Shown here piece after piece: positions 1 to 6,173 of a stretch of 7,207 bases of DNA. The notes beneath the pieces are model-generated. The model made no database searches and was not told where the DNA came from. It saw only the letters and a program-made list of their open reading frames with translations. The translations under genes were made by a program, and so were the position numbers. Source of the DNA: Oxalobacter formigenes (GTDB lineage Bacteria; Pseudomonadota; Gammaproteobacteria; Burkholderiales; Burkholderiaceae_D). The first letter of the stretch is position 1. Every line of letters begins with the position of its first letter. The stretch lies in the NCBI GenBank assembly GCA_019424645.1, contig JAHYZB010000020.1, positions 1 to 7,207 of the forward strand, written 5' to 3'.

Positions 1-672
1 TCCATTTCACCAGAGGAATTCATACCGGTAGCTGAGTCTAACGGCCAGATCATCCCGATTGGTGAATGGATTTTGCGGTCAGTTATCAGACAATTGAAAG
101 AATGGGTCGATGCCGGCAATGACAGGCTGATGGTTTCGGTCAATCTTTCCGCGATCCAGTTCCGTGACCGCCGACTGACAGAGCAGATCTCCGAGATTCT
201 GGAGGAAAACGATCTGGACCCGAAACACCTTGTACTCGAATTGACGGAAAGCGTTGCGATGGAAAAACCGGAATCGGCCATCGTCATTATCGACAGTCTC
301 AAGGAACGGGGTATCAAGGTTTCGATCGACGATTTCGGAACAGGATATTCCTCGCTGGCTTATCTCAAACGATTTGCCGCGTACAGCCTGAAAATCGACG
401 GTTCGTTCATACAGAACGTTCCGCATGATCCGGAAAATATGGCGATTGTGAGTGCCATCGTATCGCTTGCCCAAAATCTGGGCATTACGACGATTGCCGA
501 AGGTGTTGAAAATATCAAGCAGCTGGAATTCCTTAAAGAAACCGGCTGCACGGCCATTCAGGGACATTACTTCTCCCGTCCGATGAGCGCGGCCGCAGCC
601 AGTGATTTTCTGGCAGTCGAACTGGTGAAGATCAAAAAAGTCTTTGCCTCTGAAAAATCCCTACAGGCATGA
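1..672 (+). CDS. EAL-domain cyclic-di-GMP phosphodiesterase, C-terminal part (5' end outside window)
   Basis: The frame is open from base 1 to the TGA at 670-672, giving 223 visible residues. This is most of an EAL domain, which hydrolyses the second messenger c-di-GMP to pGpG. The EAL signature itself lies upstream of the window. The other catalytic and metal-binding positions are visible, numbered from the first visible residue: Asn48 in VNLS, Glu80 in ELTES, Asp110-Asp111 in DDFGTGYSS, Lys131 in LKID, Glu167 and Glu170 in AEGVE, and Gln187 before GHYFSRP. An active enzyme is therefore likely. The usual KIDRSF reads KIDGSF here, a position not known to be catalytic. The TTG at 73 is internal to the domain and is not a start. 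Any N-terminal sensor or GGDEF domain is out of view. The protein ends about 20 residues after the domain, so EAL is the last domain. Confidence 0.93.
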   Translation, partial: SISPEEFIPVAESNGQIIPIGEWILRSVIRQLKEWVDAGNDRLMVSVNLSAIQFRDRRLTEQISEILEENDLDPKHLVLELTESVAMEKPESAIVIIDSLKERGIKVSIDDFGTGYSSLAYLKRFAAYSLKIDGSFIQNVPHDPENMAIVSAIVSLAQNLGITTIAEGVENIKQLEFLKETGCTAIQGHYFSRPMSAAAASDFLAVELVKIKKVFASEKSLQA

Positions 673-693
673 AGTATTGTTAAGGCAATACTT
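672..693. terminator. Short hairpin between convergent genes, possible weak bidirectional terminator
   Basis: AAGTATTG (672-679) and CAATACTT (686-693) form a perfect 8-bp inverted repeat around the 6-nt loop TTAAGG. The left arm begins at the last base of the EAL gene's stop codon. The oxidase stop codon on the minus strand (682-680) lies in the loop. The stem is AT-rich and the following T run on the plus strand is only three bases, so termination would be weak. The position between two converging genes supports the role; the stem composition argues against a strong one. Confidence 0.35.
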
Positions 694-2095
694 TGCCCGG
701 ATTCATCAGATTGTCAGGATCGAGTGCCTTTTTAAGGGTTTTCATCAGCCTGTTTTCCGATCCGCTCTTGTAAGATGCATTTTCCACGTTTTTCAAGGCT
801 CCCAGACCATGTTCTGCGGAAATGACGCCCTTGAACTGGTTTACGCAATCGTAAACGATCCGGTTGATTTCAGCCTGATGAGACAGGAATGATTCGTCTG
901 AAACATCTTTGGGGGCAGCGACGTTGTAATGAAGGCTTCCATCGCCCAGATGTCCAAATGTCACCAAGCGGCAACCTGGAAAATACTGTTCGAGCAAACG
1001 GTCAGCCGTTTCGATGAATTCCGCAAACAGGGACGTCGGTACGGCGATATCATGTTTGACATTCTTGCCTTCTTTGGCCTGCGCCGCCGAAATGTTTTCC
1101 CTCAGCCGCCACATCGTTCGGGATTGTGAAAGTGTCTGGGCAACAGCGGCGTCACTGATAACGTCTTTTCCGATGGCATATTCAAGCAGTTTTTCGAACT
1201 GCCGGGCAGCATGGTCGTCCGATTCGGCATCGGATAACTCGAGCAATACATACCATGGATGCTCAAATGGAAGGGGCGAGAGTATTTCCGGAAAATGCCG
1301 GGTAACCAGCTCGAGACTATAACGGGATATCAGTTCGAAAGCTGTCAGGGAATCGCCACAGAAACGTTGTGCGAGTGACAAAAGCTTCAATGCGTCTTCA
1401 GGCGATTTGACAGCGGCAAAAGCAGTCTGTTGCGCTTTGGGACGCGGAAAAAGCTTCAGGACGGCTGCCGTTATTATCCCGAGTGTTCCTTCAGAGCCGA
1501 TAAAGAGATCGCGGAGATCGTATCCCGTATTGTTCTTGCGTAATTTATACAGGCCATTCCAGACGTCGCCATCTGCCGTGACCACTTCCAGACCGAGACA
1601 CAGGTCGCGGGCAGTCCCGTAACGCAAGACTGATGTTCCACCGGCATTGGCGCCCAGATTGCCCCCGATCATGCAGGAGCCCGAAGAGGCCAGTTTCAGC
1701 GGGAACATCAGGTTCGCTTCCGCTGCTGTGGTATGGACATTGTCGAGGATACAGCCTGCCTCGACAGTCATCGTATTATTATTGGCATCGATTTCACGAA
1801 TCCGGTTCATCCTTTTTAACGAGAGCACGATCGCCTTGCCCGATTCATCCGGGACACTGCCCAGTACGAGACCGGTATTGCCACTCTGGGGAACGACAGG
1901 AACCTTGTGCAGTTTGCACAGTTTGATGACATCGGCTACCTGTTGGGTATGTACAGGGAAAACGACGGCCAGAGCCTTTCCGGTGAACCGTTTTCGGTAG
2001 TCGGTCACAAAGGGAAGCATTTTTGCGGGATCGGTAATGACGTGGTCGCTGCCAATCAGTTTTTTGCAGAGTTCGATAAAAGATGGCTGTGTCAT
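680..2095 (-). CDS. FAD-binding oxidase/dehydrogenase of the GlcD / D-lactate / D-2-hydroxyglutarate dehydrogenase family
   Basis: This 471-residue protein has the layout of PCMH-type flavoenzymes that oxidise D-2-hydroxy acids. The N-terminal FAD-binding domain shows SGNTGLVLGS (about 71-80), IGGNLGANAGG (143-153) and GSEGTLGI (200-207). The C-terminal FAD-oxidase domain shows the metal-site motifs GHLGDGSLHYN (381-391) and SAEHGLG (426-432), and ends with LDPDNLMNPGK (458-468). No signal peptide or membrane segment is seen, so it is probably cytosolic or membrane-peripheral. Candidate substrates are D-lactate, glycolate or D-2-hydroxyglutarate; the sequence alone does not choose. No GlcE or GlcF partner is adjacent, which favours a stand-alone dehydrogenase over a glycolate oxidase subunit. 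The start chosen is the ATG at 2095, giving the family-like N-terminus MTQPSFIELCKKLIG. The frame extends to a TTG at 2179, but those 28 extra residues look non-native. No clear Shine-Dalgarno precedes the ATG. Confidence 0.9.
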   Translation of the reverse strand: MTQPSFIELCKKLIGSDHVITDPAKMLPFVTDYRKRFTGKALAVVFPVHTQQVADVIKLCKLHKVPVVPQSGNTGLVLGSVPDESGKAIVLSLKRMNRIREIDANNNTMTVEAGCILDNVHTTAAEANLMFPLKLASSGSCMIGGNLGANAGGTSVLRYGTARDLCLGLEVVTADGDVWNGLYKLRKNNTGYDLRDLFIGSEGTLGIITAAVLKLFPRPKAQQTAFAAVKSPEDALKLLSLAQRFCGDSLTAFELISRYSLELVTRHFPEILSPLPFEHPWYVLLELSDAESDDHAARQFEKLLEYAIGKDVISDAAVAQTLSQSRTMWRLRENISAAQAKEGKNVKHDIAVPTSLFAEFIETADRLLEQYFPGCRLVTFGHLGDGSLHYNVAAPKDVSDESFLSHQAEINRIVYDCVNQFKGVISAEHGLGALKNVENASYKSGSENRLMKTLKKALDPDNLMNPGKVLP

Positions 2096-2133
2096 GGGAA
2101 TGGTTTTTGTCGTGAATCCGTTTCGTGATTTTC

Positions 2134-2155
2134 GCCTTAAAAAAGGCAAATTGCC
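2134..2155. promoter_or_regulatory. Overlapping palindromes in the oxidase-yihY divergent region, possible operator
   Basis: Two short inverted repeats share the bases GGC. GCCTT (2134-2138) and AAGGC (2143-2147) are separated by AAAA. GGCAA (2145-2149) and TTGCC (2151-2155) flank a single A, making the 11-bp palindrome GGCAAATTGCC. A related run, AAAAAGGGCAAAAAA, follows at about 2169-2183. The site lies 39-60 bp upstream of the oxidase start and about 107-128 bp upstream of yihY, a common location for a transcription-factor site. No specific regulator is recognised, and AT-rich intergenic DNA often contains short palindromes by chance. Confidence 0.25.
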
Positions 2156-2203
2156 AGAGGAAAGCGACAAAAAGGGCAAAAAATCAAAATTGGCCTTTTC
2201 TTC

Positions 2204-2219
2204 ACATGATAAAACATGT
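2204..2219. repeat. Short inverted repeat ACATG-N6-CATGT
   Basis: ACATG (2204-2208) and CATGT (2215-2219) are perfect 5-bp arms around ATAAAA. On the minus strand the left arm and spacer contain TATCAT (2211-2206), a fair -10 hexamer for the oxidase gene, although no good -35 is correctly spaced. The arms are too short for confidence; this could be an operator half-site pair or chance. Confidence 0.18.
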
Positions 2220-2225
2220 TTTCCA

Positions 2226-2255
2226 ATGACCTTGCAAGCTGTTTCATCTTAAAAT
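2226..2255 (+). promoter_or_regulatory. Candidate sigma-70 promoter for the yihY-family gene
   Basis: ATGACC (2226-2231, four of six matches to TTGACA) and TAAAAT (2250-2255, five of six matches to TATAAT) are separated by 18 bp. The expected transcription start falls at or within a few bases of the ATG at 2262, so a transcript from here would be leaderless or nearly so. That would fit the lack of a Shine-Dalgarno sequence before this gene. The match is moderate and was found by eye. Confidence 0.3.
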
Positions 2256-2261
2256 GTTTTC

Positions 2262-3581
2262 ATGAACCCGAGCGATCTCATATCAAACACCATAGAAAAT
2301 TCGCATGAGCGATCCGAGCTGACCCGCAAGGACAAACTCAAGGCGATTGCAAAGTATTGCGGAAAACGGCTGGCGGAAAACAATCTTACCGATGTGGCCG
2401 GTAATATCAGCTTTACGATTCTCCTTTCCATTGTCCCGATGCTGGCGATCGTGTTGGCGATTTTCACGACTTTTCCCGAATTCGGTTCCCTTCAGGACAC
2501 TCTGGAAACCTATTTCTCTCAGGGAATGATTCCGGCATCCACGGCGCATATCATCCTGAGCAACCTGACGACGTTTGCCGCGAATGCGGCCAATGTATCG
2601 ATTATCGGCGGTGTGACTCTGGTGGTGACGGCACTGATGACGATTTCACTGATTGAAAGCACTTTCAATCACATCTGGCATGTCATTACGCCGCGCCCGA
2701 TCGTAAAACGTATCGTGATGTATATCGGAATCGCTATTTTCGGGCCTTTGCTCCTGGGTATTTCGATTTATCTGACCTCCCATCTCGTTCTGGCGGCGCA
2801 TGGGATGGTTGCCAATCTGCCGTTTCTGAATTCGGTATCGTCTTCGCTGATTTCCATTTTCTGGACGGCTATTGCCTTCACGCTTTTGTACCGGGGCGTC
2901 CCGAACCGGCTTGTTTTATGGAAAGACGCGGCGGCAGGAGGCATTTTTTCAGGGATAGCGTTTGAAATCGCCATACGAGCCTTTGCATTTTTCATCGTCA
3001 ATTTCAGTACATACGAAAGGATATACGGTGCGCTCGCGGCTTTTCCGATTTTCATGATGTGGATTTATATCAGTTGTCTGATCATGCTTTTGGGTGGCAT
3101 GGTTGCCGCGCTGTTGCCGGAAATCCGTAATGGCCGGTGGAATGCTACGCCTGCGATCGGCAGCCAGTTTTCCGATGCCATCAAAATCATCGGTGTTTTA
3201 TATCGCTCGCAAGGAGTCGTTTTCCGGACGGAAATAGAAATGCAAACGCATCTTTCTGTCGGTGAAGTAGAGAATTGCCTGACCGTTTTCGAAAAAATAG
3301 GATGGGCAAATACGGTCAAACGCTCCTGGATAAGCACCTTTTCGTTCAAGAAACGCACGCCTCAGGAATGGCGGTGGATCGGGGATGCGGATTCGATTAC
3401 GCTGGCTGACGTCTATCATCAGTTCGTTTTTACCGGCACTGATGAAGATTCCCTTACGCAGGAAGTGGACAATCTTATCGATTATGGACTGGAACAGACA
3501 CTTGCCGATTACTTTGACGAACTGAAGAAACGGGAAGAGGAGAAGGCGGAAGAGACCCCGGCCTCTCCGGATATGGCGTAA
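2262..3581 (+). CDS. YihY/BrkB-family inner-membrane protein
   Basis: The 439-residue product matches the YihY/BrkB (UPF0761) family of polytopic inner-membrane proteins. Family features seen are the N-terminal DVAGNISFTILLSIVPML (about 44-61) and the motif YGALAAFPIFMMWIY (255-269). About six hydrophobic segments lie near 48-70, 112-130, 150-177, 190-210, 222-248 and 257-285. After the membrane part comes a soluble tail. Residues about 303-360 look like a small winged-helix-type fold, and 368-390 carry the family-like ITLADVYHQFVF. The last 20 residues are rich in Glu and Lys. Molecular function is unresolved; members were once labelled ribonuclease BN, but that enzyme is RNase Z (Rbn/ElaC). 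The start is the ATG at 2262, which has no visible Shine-Dalgarno but gives a family-length N-terminus. It is transcribed divergently from the oxidase. Confidence 0.9.
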   Translation: MNPSDLISNTIENSHERSELTRKDKLKAIAKYCGKRLAENNLTDVAGNISFTILLSIVPMLAIVLAIFTTFPEFGSLQDTLETYFSQGMIPASTAHIILSNLTTFAANAANVSIIGGVTLVVTALMTISLIESTFNHIWHVITPRPIVKRIVMYIGIAIFGPLLLGISIYLTSHLVLAAHGMVANLPFLNSVSSSLISIFWTAIAFTLLYRGVPNRLVLWKDAAAGGIFSGIAFEIAIRAFAFFIVNFSTYERIYGALAAFPIFMMWIYISCLIMLLGGMVAALLPEIRNGRWNATPAIGSQFSDAIKIIGVLYRSQGVVFRTEIEMQTHLSVGEVENCLTVFEKIGWANTVKRSWISTFSFKKRTPQEWRWIGDADSITLADVYHQFVFTGTDEDSLTQEVDNLIDYGLEQTLADYFDELKKREEEKAEETPASPDMA

Positions 3582-3605
3582 AAATATTGGCTTGTGGTGA
3601 CGAAT

Positions 3606-3692
3606 ATGAAAATCCGTCTCTTAGGCACATCTGTATTTTCCGTTTTTTGGTTTTATGGAATCAAAACGGAATCGATGAGTGATATTGTATGA
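3606..3692 (+). CDS. Possible 28-codon leader ORF upstream of the transporter (speculative)
   Basis: An ATG at 3606 opens a 28-codon frame ending at TGA 3690-3692. It encodes MKIRLLG followed by a hydrophobic, aromatic stretch and then KTESMSDIV. A weak GGTG lies about 8 bases upstream. The frame is the same as both yihY and the transporter, and its stop directly abuts a GTG that could extend the transporter. A 9-bp inverted repeat (3638-3671) lies inside it. It could be a leader peptide or a small membrane peptide, but it may well be chance. Confidence 0.13.
   Translation: MKIRLLGTSVFSVFWFYGIKTESMSDIV
3638..3671. promoter_or_regulatory. 9-bp inverted repeat upstream of the transporter gene, operator-like
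   Basis: TTCCGTTTT (3638-3646) and AAAACGGAA (3663-3671) are perfect inverted arms around a 16-nt spacer. The centre lies about 86 bp before the transporter ATG and 73 bp after the yihY stop. No T run follows on either strand, so an intrinsic terminator is unlikely. A spaced operator for a dimeric repressor or activator, or an RNA stem in the leader, is more plausible. No known regulator consensus is recognised. A possible -10, TATTGT (3683-3688), lies just downstream without a good -35. Confidence 0.3.
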
Positions 3693-3740
3693 GTGTCGAC
3701 GACTATTCGTCATTTTGAAAAGAAACGGTTTTACCGGAAT

Positions 3741-5366
3741 ATGCCAGCTGCCACCAGTGATCCCATTCACAAGGAAAGCCAGATCGGAGCCTGGACGCCA
3801 ATGCGCCATCCGGTGTTCCGCATGCTGTGGATCGCCATCCTGTTCGTGAATATCGCTTCCTGGATGCAGGATGTGGGCGCAGGGTGGCTGATGACGACTC
3901 TGGCGCCGACTCCAGTCATGGTATCGCTCGTTCAGGCAGCGACCAGTACGCCGTTCTTCCTGCTGGCCATTCCGGCAGGTGCGCTTGCCGACATTGTCGA
4001 CAGGCGCCGCTTTCTTATCGGTACCCAGATCTGGCTGGCCTGCTGTGCCGGTGTGCTCGGTATTCTGACTCTGACCGGTTTGACCAATGCCATCCTGTTA
4101 CTGGTTTTCACATTCTTTCTTGGCGTAGGGCTAGCCATGATGATGCCGGCATGGGGAGCCGTCATTCCCGAACTCGTTCCACGGGAAGAACTCCAGTCTG
4201 CCGTTGCCTTGAACAGCATCGCCATCAATATCGCCCGTTCCGTCGGGCCTGCCATTGCCGGAATCATCGTGGCGGCAGCCGGTTCCGGCGCTGTTTTTCT
4301 GACGAACGCGACTTTTTACGTGGTCGTCACGTTTTTGACGATCCGCTGGAAACGGAATGTTGTCCAGAGCGAATTGCCGTCTGAGCACCTGATTTCCGCC
4401 ATCAAGGCCGGATTGCGTTATGCACGGCATTCAAAGACGCTTATCGCTGTCATGATCAGGGGATGCTGTTTTTTTGTTTTCGCCAGCGCTTCATGGGCAC
4501 TGATGCCCCTGATTGTCCGTCATGAACTTCAAAGCGGTCCGGGTACTTACGGTTTGCTGCTGGGATGCATTGGCGTAGGCGCCATCACTGGTGCAACATT
4601 GATGCCTCGCCTGATCCGGATTGTTACACGGGATACGATCATTCGTTGCGCATCCGCTGTGTATGGTCTTGGCATGCTTGCTCTCGCGGCGAGCGACAGT
4701 GTGATTGCCGCTTGCGGTGCGATGCTCGCTATCGGCATTTCATGGATGATGACGGCATCGGCTCTGATGACAGCTGCGCAGATCACCTTGCCGGGATGGG
4801 TGAGGGCACGTGGGCTGGCATTTTTCTGGATCGTTTTTACAGGCGGCATGGCAGGCGGTAGTGTGATCTGGGGGCAGGTGGCGGGCATGCTGACCATTCA
4901 GATAGCGCTCGTGATTGCTTCTGTTTGCCTCTTTATCGGAATTGCGGTTTCCTGGCGTTTTTATGTCGGACTGAACGACGAGGACGATCTGACGCCGTTC
5001 CCTCACGACTGGAGCATGCCCATTCCCCGGGACATAGAGATGCACGAAGGTCCTATCATGATTACTATCGAGTACCATGTCAAACCGGAAGATACGGACG
5101 CTTTTATCGAAATCATGCAGCGGCTTGGTGAGATCAGGCAGCGAAACGGTGGCTATATGTGGGAACTGTTCAACGACATTGACCGGCATGGTGTCATGGT
5201 CGAGTTTTACATGATCGAGTCGATGATCGACATGCTGCGCCAGCGTGAACGCATGACGGTGGCCGACCGCGAAGTCAGGGATGAGGCAAGGGCTTACCAC
5301 AACGCTAGCGCTCCGCCGAAAGTGACGCGCCTGTTGTCGGCGACCGATCACAGGAAAATCTTTTGA
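3741..5366 (+). CDS. MFS transporter (MFS_3/EntS-like) with fused C-terminal ABM-like domain
   Basis: From the ATG at 3741 this is a 541-residue protein. The first 410 or so residues form a major facilitator transporter of about 11-12 hydrophobic segments, close to the MFS_3 (enterobactin-exporter-like) family. TM1 (PVFRMLWIAILFVNIASWMQDVGAGWLM) is followed by the loop 2-3 motif GALADIVDRRR at about 80-90. After a charged linker (NDEDD, about 412-416), residues about 437-520 form a soluble domain that starts GPIMITIEYHV. It contains GGYMWELF and ends VEFYMIESMIDMLRQRERMTVADREV, resembling a dimeric alpha/beta barrel of the antibiotic-biosynthesis-monooxygenase type. This two-part architecture is known in the family. 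Substrate is unknown; drug or siderophore export is a family-level guess. An in-frame GTG at 3693 would add 16 basic residues, but the family alignment favours 3741. The ribosome binding site is weak. The gene converges on bioC. Confidence 0.88.
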   Translation: MPAATSDPIHKESQIGAWTPMRHPVFRMLWIAILFVNIASWMQDVGAGWLMTTLAPTPVMVSLVQAATSTPFFLLAIPAGALADIVDRRRFLIGTQIWLACCAGVLGILTLTGLTNAILLLVFTFFLGVGLAMMMPAWGAVIPELVPREELQSAVALNSIAINIARSVGPAIAGIIVAAAGSGAVFLTNATFYVVVTFLTIRWKRNVVQSELPSEHLISAIKAGLRYARHSKTLIAVMIRGCCFFVFASASWALMPLIVRHELQSGPGTYGLLLGCIGVGAITGATLMPRLIRIVTRDTIIRCASAVYGLGMLALAASDSVIAACGAMLAIGISWMMTASALMTAAQITLPGWVRARGLAFFWIVFTGGMAGGSVIWGQVAGMLTIQIALVIASVCLFIGIAVSWRFYVGLNDEDDLTPFPHDWSMPIPRDIEMHEGPIMITIEYHVKPEDTDAFIEIMQRLGEIRQRNGGYMWELFNDIDRHGVMVEFYMIESMIDMLRQRERMTVADREVRDEARAYHNASAPPKVTRLLSATDHRKIF

Positions 5367-5372
5367 GTGGTC

Positions 5373-5403
5373 AATTGGGTCAGGTGTTCCGGTTTATTTT
5401 TTT
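5373..5403 (+). terminator. Candidate weak rho-independent terminator after the MFS gene
   Basis: AATTGG (5373-5378) can pair with CCGGTT (5389-5394), using two G-U wobbles, around a 10-nt loop. TATTTTTTT (5395-5403) follows directly. The hairpin begins 7 bases after the transporter stop. The stem is weak. The T run is also the reverse complement of the last codons of bioC (GCA AAA AAA TAA), so it has another explanation. No matching terminator for bioC is visible on the minus strand. Confidence 0.3.
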
Positions 5404-6173
5404 GCGATGGCAAAGCCGTAAACCAGTTCATAAGTCAAGGGCAGGCCTGATTCATCCCGAAAACTTTCATATCTTTCCTCTGCGGTTTTCCAGGCCGTTT
5501 TTCCCATCAGGGGTTGCCGTTTATGAACGCTCTGATGTGCGCCGACACCCCGTATCGAGTCGATGACCGAGCGGAAATCGGGGTAATGCATGACGTGTTT
5601 TTCCGTGTGTAATTCAATATCGGCAAACCCGGCCTGCTGTAGATGATTTTCAAGTTCTTCAGGCGTATGAAAAGGCAAAACACGATTCGAGTGGTCCATT
5701 CCGGAAAAAGCGAAATCAATTTCGGCCAGGGTTCCGGGCACAGGCGTCGTGAAATACAGGAGGCCATTGTTTTCAAGCACACGGTGCAATTCCGGAAAGA
5801 CGACGGCTGGATGGCACCATTGCAGTGCAAGGGAACACCAGATGAAATCGAAGCTTTCCGAATCAAATGGCATCTTTTCCAGATCGCCAGCAACGGCTGA
5901 AAATCCTTTTTCGTGCATCCTGTCGACCATTTCCTGTGAAAGGTCACATCCGGTCAGTTCTGCATCAGGCCAGAAGCATTTGAGGCATTGTGACCCAAAT
6001 CCGGTGCCACAGCCCGCATCGAGCAGTTTTGACGGCTTGAAACCGGCAGGCAAACGTTCCGGCAACAGGCAAAGCATCCGTTCACAGACCTCACGCTGAA
6101 AACGGCCAAAGATATCGTAGGAGGCCGCCGCGCGTCCGAATGCCTGACAGACTTTTTCCTTATCCATCGTCAT
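5394..6173 (-). CDS. bioC: Malonyl-ACP O-methyltransferase BioC
   Basis: BioC uses S-adenosylmethionine to methylate the free carboxyl of malonyl-ACP, so that the fatty-acid synthesis machinery can extend it to pimeloyl-ACP methyl ester. The 259-residue product shows the BioC N-terminus FGRAAASYD (about 12-20), SAM motif I LLDAGCGTG (50-58), the acidic strand CDLS (76-79), GDLEKMPF (96-103), SLALQWC (114-120), HRVLENNG (130-137) and GTLAEI (147-152). The C-terminus, with IRGVGAH and LPLTYELVYG, resembles beta-proteobacterial BioC. The start chosen is the ATG at 6173, whose ATGA overlaps the bioH stop by 4 bases; it places FGRAA at about the distance seen in E. coli BioC. A longer in-frame ATG at 6206 lies inside bioH, and an ATG at 6167 is possible. 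No good independent Shine-Dalgarno is seen, consistent with coupling to bioH. Confidence 0.93.
   Translation of the reverse strand: MTMDKEKVCQAFGRAAASYDIFGRFQREVCERMLCLLPERLPAGFKPSKLLDAGCGTGFGSQCLKCFWPDAELTGCDLSQEMVDRMHEKGFSAVAGDLEKMPFDSESFDFIWCSLALQWCHPAVVFPELHRVLENNGLLYFTTPVPGTLAEIDFAFSGMDHSNRVLPFHTPEELENHLQQAGFADIELHTEKHVMHYPDFRSVIDSIRGVGAHQSVHKRQPLMGKTAWKTAEERYESFRDESGLPLTYELVYGFAIAKK

Noticed and set aside
79..567. Long antisense open frame (162 codons) opposite the EAL domain
   Set aside because: It mirrors a frame with clear EAL motifs and has no recognisable protein features of its own.
2096..2179. 28-residue N-terminal extension of the oxidase from a TTG codon
   Set aside because: The extension resembles no family N-terminus and covers the palindromic intergenic region; the ATG at 2095 gives the expected length.
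2262..3581. Annotation of the YihY protein as ribonuclease BN
   Set aside because: This is a polytopic membrane protein with no nuclease motif; the true RNase BN is the RNase Z-type enzyme.
3827..4384. 185-codon plus-strand frame inside the MFS gene
   Set aside because: It is an Arg/Cys/His-rich out-of-frame reading of a clearly conserved transporter frame.
4740..5351. 203-codon minus-strand frame opposite the MFS C-terminal domain
   Set aside because: Histidine- and arginine-rich composition typical of antisense frames; the plus-strand frame has family motifs throughout this stretch.
5394..5405. A7 run at the end of bioC as a programmed frameshift site
   Set aside because: It is just two Lys codons before the stop; there is no downstream frame or stimulatory structure to support frameshifting.
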